A DNA stretch of 64,000 nt from Lachnocurva sp029100405 (GTDB lineage: Bacteria; Bacillota; Clostridia; Lachnospirales; Lachnospiraceae), in the NCBI GenBank assembly GCA_046263755.1, contig JBJYZC010000005.1, forward strand, positions 89,512 to 153,511, written 5' to 3'. The notes below the pieces were generated by a model. The model ran no database searches, was not told the DNA's origin, and was given only the letters and a program-made list of their open reading frames with translations. A program made the position numbers and the translations under genes. Shown piece after piece: positions 16,499 through 25,373 of this stretch (the first letter of the stretch is position 1; every line of letters starts with the position of its first letter).

Positions 16499-18658
16499 TC
16501 AGTCATTTCCATCTTCCAGTTTCAGGCTACCGATCGACTGTATCTGAACATTGCTTGCCACTTCGTTAAAGGAAAGCACCCGAACGTTCGGGAAAAACTG
16601 GGCAATCAAATGATAAAAATGGGTTCGCATCACCTGTGAGGTCAGGATCACAGGCGGCTGATCCAATTCGGAAAACTTCTTGACTCCGCTTTGTACCTGG
16701 CGGATCACGCTCTGCAGAATCTCAGGCGACAGAGCCAGATAAAAGCCGTTTTCTCCCTTTGAGAGAGAATCCACCATAGCCCGCTCCAGATCCGCATCCA
16801 AGGTAATGACTCTCATGTTGCCATCTTCGGTATACATACGGGTGATGGTCCGTTTCAACGCCATACGAACCTGTTCTACAATACCGTCGATGTCCTTGGG
16901 GCTTATGCCCTTGTCTACAATAGCTCCGGCCATGGTCTCCAGGATCGTCTCCATATCCCGGATGGCAACACCTTCTTTTAAGAGCTGGACCAGGACTCTC
17001 TGAATCATACTGTAAGTCAGAACCGGTCCGACCGTTTCTTCCACCAGTTCCGGTGCCGTCTGTTTCAAGTTGTCAATCAGACGAACCACTTCCTGTCTGG
17101 TGATGAGTTCAAAGGCATGCTGACGGATGACTTCAGACAAATGGTTGATCATAACAGACAAAGGATCGATGACGGTATAGCCGTAAAGCTCTGCTTTCTC
17201 CCTGTTTTCCGGCCGGATCCATTTACTGGGGATGCCATAGGCCGGCTCAATGGTGTCGATACCGTCCACCTTATGGCTGACCTGATCGGATTCCAAAGCG
17301 AGAAAATAATCAATCAGGATCTCACCACGGGCAACTTCCTCGCCTTTGATCCGAATGCAATATTCATTGGTTCCCAAACTGGAAGAATCCCGAAGACGAA
17401 TGGATGGCACGACAAAACCCATATCCTGAGCATATTGCCGTCGGAAGATCACAATCCGGCTGATCAGCCTGCCTCCCACAGATTCGTCTGCCAAAGGGAT
17501 CAGACTATAACCGAAATCCAGCTCACAGGGTTCCACTTGAAGAAGCTTATAAACATTATTGACATCTTTGTAATAGTCTGCTTCCTGAACGGGTTCGGGC
17601 GCCTCGGCTGCGGCCTTCGTTTCCTCTGCCGGCGTAGGTGCTGCGGATCTTCTCCCGCTGCCTCCGTCTCCGAAGACTTCTTTTGTTTTGGCAAAATCCG
17701 GCTGTTCCTTCATCTTCTTCTCCAGGAAAAAGCCTGCTGCCAGAAGTCCGCCGCCTACTAGAAGAAGATAAGGAATGGGCATACCCGGGATGACAACCAG
17801 GATAAGCATGACTGCACCGGCAATGGTGAAGGCTCTGGGCTGGGCCAGGAATTCTCTCGAGATATCCTCATTCAAGGAGCCTTCTGCAACTGCTCTTGTG
17901 ACGATCATACCGGTCGAAGTCGAAACCAGGATCGAAGGGATCTGTCCGACCAGGCCGTCACCGATGGTTGCGATGGAATAGGTCTGGGCAACGGTCTGCA
18001 AGTCTCCGCCGCCCTGCACCATACCGATAATGATACCGCCGATCAGATTGATCATAGTGGTAATGATGGACATGGTGGCATTTCCTTTGACAATTTTCGT
18101 TGCACCATCCATAGAGCCGTAGAAATCGGACTCTCTCTGCACCTTCAACCGTCTTCTGGAGGCCTCGACATCATCGATCAGACCGGCTCCCATATCGGAG
18201 TCGATGGCCATCTGTTTTCCGGGCATGGCGTCCAGATTGAAGCGGGCAGCTACTTCGGCGACTCGCTCGGCGCCCTTATTGATGACGATGAAATTCATGA
18301 GGACGATAATAATATAAATGACGATACCGACAACGACATTGCCTTGCAGAACGAAGTCACCCATGGCCTTGATGACATTCCCGGAATTTCCTCCGTTGGA
18401 AAGAATGTTTCTGGTCGTGGAAACATTGATTCCAAGCGTCAGAAGCGTCGTCATCAAAAGCAGAGTCGGGAAGATTGAGAATTCCAGGGGTTCGTGAATA
18501 GACATGGTAATCACAAGGATCATCATGGAAAGTGCCATATTCAAAAGAATAAAGACATCAATGATGCCGGCAGGGATCGGGATGATCATCATCAGAATAA
18601 TGACCAGGACCATCACTGTCATGGAATTCTGTAATACTTGTTTGACGAACTTAGGCAT
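16499..18658 (-). CDS. flhA: Flagellar export gate protein FlhA
   Basis: A 719-residue FlhA. Residues 1-300 contain about eight membrane helices, starting with MTVMVLVIILMMIIPIPAGI; between them lies the FHIPEP signature segment (QRESDFYGSMDGATKIVKGN). A linker (about 330-370) leads to the cytoplasmic nonamer-ring domain that receives chaperone-substrate complexes. It forms the export gate with FlhB, FliP, FliQ and FliR and is driven by proton motive force. Located between flhB and fliA. Unlike Bacillus, flhF and flhG do not follow it. Confidence 0.95.
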   Translation of the reverse strand: MPKFVKQVLQNSMTVMVLVIILMMIIPIPAGIIDVFILLNMALSMMILVITMSIHEPLEFSIFPTLLLMTTLLTLGINVSTTRNILSNGGNSGNVIKAMGDFVLQGNVVVGIVIYIIIVLMNFIVINKGAERVAEVAARFNLDAMPGKQMAIDSDMGAGLIDDVEASRRRLKVQRESDFYGSMDGATKIVKGNATMSIITTMINLIGGIIIGMVQGGGDLQTVAQTYSIATIGDGLVGQIPSILVSTSTGMIVTRAVAEGSLNEDISREFLAQPRAFTIAGAVMLILVVIPGMPIPYLLLVGGGLLAAGFFLEKKMKEQPDFAKTKEVFGDGGSGRRSAAPTPAEETKAAAEAPEPVQEADYYKDVNNVYKLLQVEPCELDFGYSLIPLADESVGGRLISRIVIFRRQYAQDMGFVVPSIRLRDSSSLGTNEYCIRIKGEEVARGEILIDYFLALESDQVSHKVDGIDTIEPAYGIPSKWIRPENREKAELYGYTVIDPLSVMINHLSEVIRQHAFELITRQEVVRLIDNLKQTAPELVEETVGPVLTYSMIQRVLVQLLKEGVAIRDMETILETMAGAIVDKGISPKDIDGIVEQVRMALKRTITRMYTEDGNMRVITLDADLERAMVDSLSKGENGFYLALSPEILQSVIRQVQSGVKKFSELDQPPVILTSQVMRTHFYHLIAQFFPNVRVLSFNEVASNVQIQSIGSLKLEDGND

Positions 18659-18715
18659 GTTACGACTTCTCTTACCGCTCTTACTATTATTATGGAACTA
18701 TGATTCTTACAACTC

Positions 18716-19777
18716 TTACTTCAGGATATCCTCTCTGCCTTCTTTCCGGTAGATCAAAACCAGGATCTCGGCAACGGCTCCGAAGTATTCAGGCGGGATC
18801 TCCTGGTCCAGGTCACAGGCACTGTAAAGGGCCCGGGCCAGGGTCTTGTTTTCGATCCAGGGGACCCCGTTTTCTTCTCCGACTTTTACGATTCGAAGTG
18901 CCATGGAATCTAATCCTTTTGCCAGGACAACAGGCGCTTCATAACGATCGGGATCGTATTTCAAAGCGACAGCAACATGAGTCGGGTTTCTTATGATCAC
19001 ATCAGCTTCCGGCACTTTCTGCATCATACGGCGCTGGGAGATCTCTCTCTGCTTTCTCTTAATCCGGCTCTTGGTCTCCGGATTTCCTTCTTCCTGCTTT
19101 AACTCATCTTTGACTTCCTGCTTGGTCATCATGAGATCTCTCTTATGCTGCCATTTCTGAAAGGCAAAATCTACAACCGCGATGACACCGAAGGCCAGGC
19201 TGACTTTCACCACCAGGTTGAATATCATATCAAACAGGGCAATCAAGGCAGAATCCGGTGTCACATGCTGGAGTCTGACCGCCGGCAGGATATCCCCTTT
19301 GATCGTGGAATAGACCAGAAAAATCAGAATCGTGATCTTTAAAAGATTCTTCAGCATTTCAAAGAGATTTCGAAGAGAGAAAAGTCTTTGAAATCCTTTG
19401 GCCGGATTGATCCTTTCGAACTTGGGCTGCATGAGTTTCGGCGTTACCGCAAATCTCGTCTGGACACCATCTGCTGCAACGGAAACGGCAGAAAGGATCA
19501 GAAGAAGAGGCAAAGTCGCCGCTGCTGCCACCTTAATGAACTCTTTGGCCACCTGACCGGACAGGGGAGTGTTATTTCCGATCATCTGAAGAATATAATT
19601 CAGGAAGACACGCAGGTTCTGGTCTATATTTGACCTCTGTATTTTCAGAAGAAAAGCGCCGGCAAGGAGGATAGCCACAGTACCGATGTCCCGGCTCTTA
19701 GCGATATTACCTTCTTTTTTGGCATCATCCAGTCTTTTTTGGGTGGGCTGCTCGGTCTTACCGTCACGGTCTGGCAT
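18716..19777 (-). CDS. flhB: Flagellar export switch protein FlhB
   Basis: A 353-residue FlhB. The N-terminus (KTEQPTQKRLDDAKKEGNIA) is typical, followed by four membrane helices (about residues 30-215) and the cytoplasmic domain with VIIRNPTHVAVALKYDPDRY. NPTH is the autocleavage site that changes export from rod/hook to filament substrates when FliK signals. The last helices (LVLIYRKEGRE) are normal. Start follows AAAGGAGGAAAGCC. A 10-mer of the repeated AATATAGACC family lies inside the gene at 19621. A second FlhB-tail-only gene exists at 0.8-1.2 kb. Confidence 0.95.
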   Translation of the reverse strand: MPDRDGKTEQPTQKRLDDAKKEGNIAKSRDIGTVAILLAGAFLLKIQRSNIDQNLRVFLNYILQMIGNNTPLSGQVAKEFIKVAAAATLPLLLILSAVSVAADGVQTRFAVTPKLMQPKFERINPAKGFQRLFSLRNLFEMLKNLLKITILIFLVYSTIKGDILPAVRLQHVTPDSALIALFDMIFNLVVKVSLAFGVIAVVDFAFQKWQHKRDLMMTKQEVKDELKQEEGNPETKSRIKRKQREISQRRMMQKVPEADVIIRNPTHVAVALKYDPDRYEAPVVLAKGLDSMALRIVKVGEENGVPWIENKTLARALYSACDLDQEIPPEYFGAVAEILVLIYRKEGREDILK

Positions 19778-19844
19778 GGCTTTCCTCCTTTCCCTGGTGC
19801 TTGTTTATCAAAACCTTTCATCTTACGGAAGAATCTCTTATGAC

Positions 19845-20615
19845 TTAAGAGAAATATCCGATAGATTGATATAGATGCGTGAACATGTCCTTCCAGATAT
19901 TGGTCAAAAAGCCGGACATGGGATTAAAAAGAACCATAAGCATCACGAGTCCGACTGCGATCTTCATCTGAAAACTGACAGCGAAGATATTGATCTGCGG
20001 CACAATACGCATAAGAATACCGATCCCGACCTCAGTCAGGAATTCCACAACGATGACCGGCATGGCGAATTGCAGACCGAGGGCAAAACAGGCCGTAAAA
20101 TACTTCAAAACAAACTGTGGCAGATCACTTGATATCACTACATGTCCAAAGGGTATATCCTCCACGGTCTGAAAGACGATCTTTAAGAATTCTACATGTC
20201 CGTCATTTACCATAAAGATCAATAACATGAACATGAGATAGATTCCGCTGGATACGCTCATCTGTGCATTGGAAGAGGGATCATAGACCTGAGCCATGGA
20301 GAGACCCATGGTATAGTCCATGACCGCCGTACCGAACCGCACGACAAGCATGGCAAGTTCTACGCCGAATCCAAGCACAAAGCCGATGAAAAGCTCACGG
20401 ACAATAGCTATGGAAAAGGCCAGGACCTCTGTCGGAGGATTCACAGTCATTTGTCCGCCGGTCCAAATATAGACCATAAAGGACAGAGCCAGCGTCAGGC
20501 CGCCTCTTGCCAGCGGCGGAAAGTCCGACCTGCCGTAGATCGGATTAAAAGCGATGGCTCCGGACATCCGCGCCAGGATCAGGGCCAGATAGGTCACAAT
20601 ATACTGCGGATCCAT
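19845..20615 (-). CDS. fliR: Flagellar export gate protein FliR
   Basis: A 256-residue membrane protein with about six helices; ILARMSGAIAFNPIYGRSDF near the N-terminus and VVEFLTEVGIGILMRIVPQI, FAVSFQMKIAVGLVML near the C-terminus are FliR blocks. With FliP and FliQ it forms the conical core complex of the export gate. It lies three bases after fliQ. The iterated 10-mer occurs at 20466-20475 in the codons for VYIWT. Confidence 0.93.
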   Translation of the reverse strand: MDPQYIVTYLALILARMSGAIAFNPIYGRSDFPPLARGGLTLALSFMVYIWTGGQMTVNPPTEVLAFSIAIVRELFIGFVLGFGVELAMLVVRFGTAVMDYTMGLSMAQVYDPSSNAQMSVSSGIYLMFMLLIFMVNDGHVEFLKIVFQTVEDIPFGHVVISSDLPQFVLKYFTACFALGLQFAMPVIVVEFLTEVGIGILMRIVPQINIFAVSFQMKIAVGLVMLMVLFNPMSGFLTNIWKDMFTHLYQSIGYFS

Positions 20616-20618
20616 AAG

Positions 20619-20882
20619 CTAGCCTCCGGCAATCATCGACAGGATACTTTTGAAGAAATCCTGCAAGGTGACTAAGATCGTAGATCCCAGGATAAAAATC
20701 ATTGCGACGATCCCGACCAGCTTTAGAACAAACATGACCGTCTGCTCATTGATCTGTGTAACCGCCTGGAAGATCGCCACGATAATGCCGATCACCATAC
20801 TGACCAGGAGGAAAGGCAGGGCGATTCGAAGGGCCAGAAAGAAGGTCTGCCGCATGACGTCAAGAACCTGTGCATTACTCAT
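20619..20882 (-). CDS. fliQ: Flagellar export gate protein FliQ
   Basis: An 87-residue protein with two membrane helices separated by a loop (FLALRIALPFLLVSMVIGII, VAIFQAVTQINEQTVMFVLK). Four FliQ copies surround the FliP-FliR core and close the export channel. Located between fliP (12-base gap) and fliR. Confidence 0.94.
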   Translation of the reverse strand: MSNAQVLDVMRQTFFLALRIALPFLLVSMVIGIIVAIFQAVTQINEQTVMFVLKLVGIVAMIFILGSTILVTLQDFFKSILSMIAGG

Positions 20883-20894
20883 GAAGCCTGCCTC

Positions 20895-21569
20895 CTATCG
20901 AAAACTATTGACAATGGTCGAGAACATCAGATCCCAGCCATTGACAGAAACAAACAGTAGAAGTTTAAAGGGCATGGACACCATGGTCGGCGGCATCATT
21001 GCCATACCCATGGCCATCAGAGTCGATGCCACGACGATATCGATCAGAAGAAAGGGCAGATAAATCAGGAAACCCGCCATAAAGCCTCTCTTTAATTCAT
21101 TGGTCATAAAGGCCGGTGTAATGATGGTGAGAGGATACTGGGTCGGATCCTTCAATTTCTCCTGTTTTGCCATGGACACGAACTTGTTTAAGGTCTTCTT
21201 TTCCGTATTCCGGAGCATGAATTTCTTCATGGGCTCCTCCATTTTCACCATGGCTTCTTCCTGATTGATCTGTCCGGCCTGATAGGGTTCTATCGCCTGG
21301 GTCCGGATCTGATTCATGGTCGGTGTCATGATGAAGAGAGTCAGGAAAAGAGAGATCCCGATCAGGACAATGTTCGGAGGTGTCTGCTGAACGCCCAAAG
21401 CTGTTCTGGTGAAGGATAAAATGATGATGATACGGACAAAACTCGTCATCATGATGACGATGGTGGGAAGCAGGGCTACCAGAGTGATCGTATAGATCAT
21501 ATCCAGTGCCGGTACATTGCCTCCGTTCAAGCCCGAGATCACTTGTGTTGCTGTGTTCAAGTCATTCAT
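20895..21569 (-). CDS. fliP: Flagellar export gate protein FliP
   Basis: A 224-residue FliP with the family blocks FVRIIIILSFTRTALGVQQT and PPNIVLIGISLFLTLFIMTP, and the C-terminal FLIYLPFLLIDIVVASTLMA with MGMAMMPPTMVSMPFKLLLF. Five FliP copies make most of the gate cone. The expected N-terminal signal-like segment is short. The start overlaps the stop of fliO by four bases (ATGA). Confidence 0.95.
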   Translation of the reverse strand: MNDLNTATQVISGLNGGNVPALDMIYTITLVALLPTIVIMMTSFVRIIIILSFTRTALGVQQTPPNIVLIGISLFLTLFIMTPTMNQIRTQAIEPYQAGQINQEEAMVKMEEPMKKFMLRNTEKKTLNKFVSMAKQEKLKDPTQYPLTIITPAFMTNELKRGFMAGFLIYLPFLLIDIVVASTLMAMGMAMMPPTMVSMPFKLLLFVSVNGWDLMFSTIVNSFR

Positions 21570-21952
21570 TTCTTCAAAACGTCCTTTCCCGGGTCAGCAT
21601 GCCCGGTATATTTCTTGAAGTTGTATATTAACAACTCCTTGAAAGTCCCCTTCGCATCCTTTCCCGGGAAATGAAAATCCGAAGGCGTATCTTCATCCTT
21701 GAAATCGCCCTCCAGTTTTGACAGGAGACGAATGTCTCCATTTGTAGATCCGACCAGATAGTTCTCGTCCTTGATCTTAACGATCATAAGATAACGATCC
21801 TGTCCACAGGGGACCTGATCGATCACATGAATATAACGGCCTCTGGCGGTTTTCCGCCAGGTCTTACCAAGAAAACGGCTGGAGGCCCAGGCCAGAACCA
21901 GGACCATAAGGCACATTAAAATAACTGTTACAAGGGACAGGACCGTGTTCAT
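21566..21952 (-). CDS. fliO: Flagellar biosynthesis protein FliO/FliZ
   Basis: A 128-residue protein with one N-terminal membrane helix (VLSLVTVILMCLMVLVLAWA), then a basic region and a beta-type domain with RYIHVIDQVPCGQDRYLMIV and DENYLVGSTNGDIRLL. FliO helps the FliP ring assemble. Position between fliY and fliP and the small FliO-like core support the call. Start and stop overlap both neighbours (ATGA type). Confidence 0.85.
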   Translation of the reverse strand: MNTVLSLVTVILMCLMVLVLAWASSRFLGKTWRKTARGRYIHVIDQVPCGQDRYLMIVKIKDENYLVGSTNGDIRLLSKLEGDFKDEDTPSDFHFPGKDAKGTFKELLIYNFKKYTGHADPGKDVLKK

Positions 21953-23439
21953 TCCTGAACCTCCCGGTAAATATCCTTGTTCAGGATCTCTGTAATTCGA
22001 ATACCGAAATTATCCTCAACAACAACGATATCGCCATGGGCAATGCATTCTCCATTCACATAGAGATCTGCCTGCTCACCTGCCATCTTATCAAGAACCA
22101 CGAGAGATCCCTGTGTCAGATCCAGAACTTCCTTAATGGGTTTTCTGGTTCTTCCGATTTCAACGGAGATCTCCACGGGAACCTTCATCAGCATCTCCCG
22201 GTTGGCTTCGATTTCCTCTCCATCCTCCTGAAGTTCGCTGTATTCCGGGGCAGATAAGGAGCGGACAATACCTCCGGTCTCCTGCTTTCTTGCTTCTTTT
22301 CTGGCCTCTAATTTCTTCTCCCTCTCCTTCTTCTCCTCATGCATTTCCTGCATCAGATTCATCATCTGATTCTGGGACTGCTGGAGAGCGGAAAGAATCT
22401 GGGTCAAGGCCGGATCCGGCGCTGATACATACTGAACCGGAGCCGTTTGGCTGCCTGTATTCACAGTTGGAGTCGGGGCAGGCTGACCGGTCGTTTGAAC
22501 AGGGTTATTGGAAGCCGGTGCTTCCTCTGCTTCTTCTTTTTTAGTCTCTTCCGAAGAAGCTGCAGCTTCCTCTTTGAGGCGGGCCAGGATCGCATCCGTT
22601 TCATTCTGATCCAGAGCATGTTTTTCATTCATTCCCTGGTAGACCGCTTTTGCTTCTTCATCAGAGATTTCCGGCGAAGTTTCTTTCTCCTCCACAGGAG
22701 CCTCTGCGGTCTCTTCTTTTTCAGTCTGATCCTCTTCTCCAAAGGCCGGCGGTTCTTTTGATGATGACTCGGGAGCGACAACGGTCTCTTCCTGACCGAG
22801 AACCGGCGGTTCCTCCAGTGTATCCTCCTCTGACGTATCCTGTCCCAGGCTTGCAGCATAGGGGCGAAGCAGTTCCTTCACCAGCTTCGCATCCATGATG
22901 ATCAGAAATTCACTGTTTAAGGCCTGATCAATGGCCAGATTGAACCGGACAACAACCTTATCCTCTTCTCCGGGAAAGTACTTATCCTTGAAGGCAGCTG
23001 CATTCGGCACTTCGAAGGAAACCGGTGTGGAAATATTGACCGTATATCCGAGGAACTCCGACAAGGCGGTTGCGGAGCTTCCCATCATCTGGTTCATGAC
23101 CTCACAGATGGCGCTTTTGTTCATTTCATCGAAAACAAATTCTTCCGGCGGGATTTCCTGCCCCATCATCATTCCGACGATGATCCGGACATCCTCTTTA
23201 CTGAACATCATGACATTGGTACCGGATAAGCCTTCGACATAAGAAATCTCAACAGCAATCGCGGGTTCCAGATTCTGGAAACTGAACTGGGAACGGGATT
23301 CCACCGATACAACCGGTGTTGTAATATTGGTTCTTGCTCCAAGGAGTGTCGAAACAGCGGTTGCCGAGGCGCCCAGACTGATATTCATGATCTCGCCGAC
23401 AGCGTCAATCTCCATTTCGTTAAAATTGGAAGCTCCCAT
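21949..23439 (-). CDS. fliY: Flagellar motor switch phosphatase FliY
   Basis: A 496-residue FliY. Residues 1-200 are CheC/CheX-like and keep both D/S-xxx-E-xx-N motifs: EIDAVGEIMNISLGASAT and KSAICEVMNQMMGSSATA, which form CheY-P phosphatase centres. Residues about 205-400 are a Glu/Ala/Pro/Lys-rich linker. The last 90 residues (MKVPVEISVEIGRTRKPIKE onward, ending HGDIVVVEDNFGIRITEIL) are the FliN domain that forms the C-ring base. It therefore serves both as structural FliN and as the sink for CheY-P, matching the adjacent cheY. The linker is longer than in Bacillus FliY (378 residues in total). No separate cheC is seen. Confidence 0.94.
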   Translation of the reverse strand: MGASNFNEMEIDAVGEIMNISLGASATAVSTLLGARTNITTPVVSVESRSQFSFQNLEPAIAVEISYVEGLSGTNVMMFSKEDVRIIVGMMMGQEIPPEEFVFDEMNKSAICEVMNQMMGSSATALSEFLGYTVNISTPVSFEVPNAAAFKDKYFPGEEDKVVVRFNLAIDQALNSEFLIIMDAKLVKELLRPYAASLGQDTSEEDTLEEPPVLGQEETVVAPESSSKEPPAFGEEDQTEKEETAEAPVEEKETSPEISDEEAKAVYQGMNEKHALDQNETDAILARLKEEAAASSEETKKEEAEEAPASNNPVQTTGQPAPTPTVNTGSQTAPVQYVSAPDPALTQILSALQQSQNQMMNLMQEMHEEKKEREKKLEARKEARKQETGGIVRSLSAPEYSELQEDGEEIEANREMLMKVPVEISVEIGRTRKPIKEVLDLTQGSLVVLDKMAGEQADLYVNGECIAHGDIVVVEDNFGIRITEILNKDIYREVQE

Positions 23440-23456
23440 TGATTCTTACTCCTTCA

Positions 23457-23912
23457 TTATTTACCGATGTTCATCGCACTCTGTGTCATCTGCTTGATGG
23501 CATTCAAAGCAGTCACATTTGCTTCGTAGGAACGGGTCGCTGACATTGCATCTACCGTTTCTTTTAAGACATCCACATTTGGTTTCTCTACATATCCGTT
23601 TGCATCTGCGTCCGGATTCTCAGGATCATAGACTCTTTTCAAAGCGGTCGTATCTTCCACAACCTCAGAAACACGAACGCCCATTTTCCCGGAGCCAACC
23701 GTCTTCTCTCCGGTTCTTGCCCGGCGGAGCGCATTGGCAAATGTCGCTTTCTCTCCATAACTCTCGAGGACAACATCCTTCCTCCGATAGGCACCGCCAT
23801 TTGCCGTTCTCGTGGTATCGACATTGGCTATATTCTCGGAAGCAATATCCAGACGGGTCCTCTGAGCGCTCATTCCGGATGCGTTGATATCAAAAGAATT
23901 TAAGAAAGACAT
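23457..23912 (-). CDS. flgC: Flagellar basal-body rod protein FlgC, displaced
   Basis: A 151-residue proximal rod protein: FDINASGMSAQRTRLDIASE, NIANVDTTRTANGGAYRRKD, and the C-terminal SATRSYEANVTALNAIKQMT are FlgC blocks. FlgB and FlgC form the base of the rod with FliE and FlgF/G proteins. In the usual Firmicutes order flgB-flgC-fliE-fliF, flgC heads the operon; here it lies between cheY and fliY, 12 kb from fliE. No flgB can be found beside it or anywhere in this window. Start follows AAGGAGGAAGA. Confidence 0.94.
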   Translation of the reverse strand: MSFLNSFDINASGMSAQRTRLDIASENIANVDTTRTANGGAYRRKDVVLESYGEKATFANALRRARTGEKTVGSGKMGVRVSEVVEDTTALKRVYDPENPDADANGYVEKPNVDVLKETVDAMSATRSYEANVTALNAIKQMTQSAMNIGK

Positions 23913-23931
23913 TCTTCCTCCTTCTTACGGC

Positions 23932-24297
23932 TTATCCCAGGATATTCTTTACGGTAGAACAAATTCTCTCCGCATTGAAAGGCTTTACGACGAAATCCTT
24001 TGCGCCGGACTTGATAGCGTCCACAACCATGCTTTCCTGTCCCATTGCCGTACACATAACAACCTTTGCAGACGGATCCTCTTCACGGATCTTCTTTAAG
24101 GCTTGAAGTCCGTCCATATTGGGCATGGTAATATCCATGATCACAATGTCCGGCTTCTCCTGTTCATATTTCTGAACGCCGTCCAGGCCATCGGTCGCTT
24201 CAATGAAAGTCGCATCGGCATATCCACCCTCAGACAGGGACTTCTTCACCATCATTCGCATGAATGCCGCATCATCTACCAGTAAAATCTTAGCCAT
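23932..24297 (-). CDS. cheY: Chemotaxis response regulator CheY
   Basis: A 121-residue single receiver domain: acidic pair in KILLVDDAAFMRMM, phospho-acceptor Asp in PDIVIMDITMPNMDG, Thr in KVVMCTAMGQ, and Lys in FVVKPFNAE. CheY-P binds FliM and alters rotation. A longer reading frame from 24372 exists, but the ATG at 24297 follows GAAGGAGAATAATCAA and begins the fold. It lies between fliM and flgC; FliY downstream removes the phosphate. Confidence 0.95.
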   Translation of the reverse strand: MAKILLVDDAAFMRMMVKKSLSEGGYADATFIEATDGLDGVQKYEQEKPDIVIMDITMPNMDGLQALKKIREEDPSAKVVMCTAMGQESMVVDAIKSGAKDFVVKPFNAERICSTVKNILG

Positions 24298-24301
24298 TTG
24301 A

Positions 24302-25363
24302 TTATTCTCCTTCTTCTTTGTTCTTGTTCGTTTCCTGATCGTCCTCATTCTTTGGTTCAATGCGGCGATCAATGTGAATTGCTATATTTTTCTTATAAAC
24401 ACCCATATGACCCTTAAACCAGGGGCTGCTACCGACATAAACCGTCGAAAGGGCATTTTTTGAAATATTCATATCAATCACATCTCCCACCTGGAGGCGA
24501 TCGATATCATCTACCGTAAGTCTGATCTTCCCCAGAACTGCCGTAAGCTGCAATGAAGAATCTCTGAGGTGACTCATAATGGTATCGGTATTATTGGCAT
24601 AGGTAAAACCTCTTGCCAGATGCTTTCGATTATCAATGGTCCGAAAAATCTGCTCGAGAAGGGTTCCCGGAATACACATCCGGATCTTCTCAGAGGATAT
24701 CCCTGTAACATCTACATTTAAATGAACGAGGACCACGGTCTCATCCAGTCCGACTTCCTGTACCATGGAGGGGTTTTCTTCCACTTTCTGCGGTTTGAAA
24801 TCCGCAGTAATGTAATTCGAAAATCCGTCTCCCAGGGCATGAATAAAATATTCCACAATTCGCCGGTAAAGAGACATCTCCACATCAGAATAGCGGTAAT
24901 TGTCCTCCGCCTTTAAGACCCGGTCGCCGCCGCCCAGCATATGATTCATCAGAGTCAGAATCAGTCCCGGTGTAATATACATCATCATGGGTACACTGAA
25001 CTTGCCCTTGTCCGGAAGACTGACATCAATGATGGTCATACAGTCATTCTCATGGAAAGAATTAACAAATTCATAGTAACGGCTCTCCCGGAGCTCGATG
25101 ACCGTAATATCCGTCATGGCCCGAAAGATTCCATTCACCTGAGAAGTCATCAAACGGGCATAGTTCTCAAATATGCTCCGAAGGATCTTCAGTTTTTCTT
25201 TTGTAAATTTTCTCGGACTATAGAAGTCATACTTCTTATAGTCATCATTCGGCTTGGCTGCCGGAGTCGGAACCGCTTCTCCTTTGACCTCTGTGTCTTC
25301 TGCATCATTATGCATGGAGGCTAAAAGGGCATCGATCTCACTCTGAGACAATACATCTGCCAT
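24302..25363 (-). CDS. fliM: Flagellar motor switch protein FliM
   Basis: A 353-residue FliM. LSQSEIDALLASM at residues 5-17 is the CheY-P-binding peptide. The middle domain (FTKEKLKILRSIFENYARLM, then ITPGLILTLMNHMLGGGDR) binds FliG, and the C-terminal domain with DRLQVGDVIDMNISKNAL is the FliN-like part. The basic/acidic tail (residues 330-353) is longer than usual. It is a C-ring subunit. No fliL lies between motB and this gene, unlike many clostridial operons. Confidence 0.95.
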   Translation of the reverse strand: MADVLSQSEIDALLASMHNDAEDTEVKGEAVPTPAAKPNDDYKKYDFYSPRKFTKEKLKILRSIFENYARLMTSQVNGIFRAMTDITVIELRESRYYEFVNSFHENDCMTIIDVSLPDKGKFSVPMMMYITPGLILTLMNHMLGGGDRVLKAEDNYRYSDVEMSLYRRIVEYFIHALGDGFSNYITADFKPQKVEENPSMVQEVGLDETVVLVHLNVDVTGISSEKIRMCIPGTLLEQIFRTIDNRKHLARGFTYANNTDTIMSHLRDSSLQLTAVLGKIRLTVDDIDRLQVGDVIDMNISKNALSTVYVGSSPWFKGHMGVYKKNIAIHIDRRIEPKNEDDQETNKNKEEGE

Positions 25364-25373
25364 GCTGTTTCCT

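Noticed and set aside
16447..16512. N-terminal extension of FliA from ATG 16512
   Set aside because: No ribosome site; 22 residues do not match the family, while 16446 has GGGAG.
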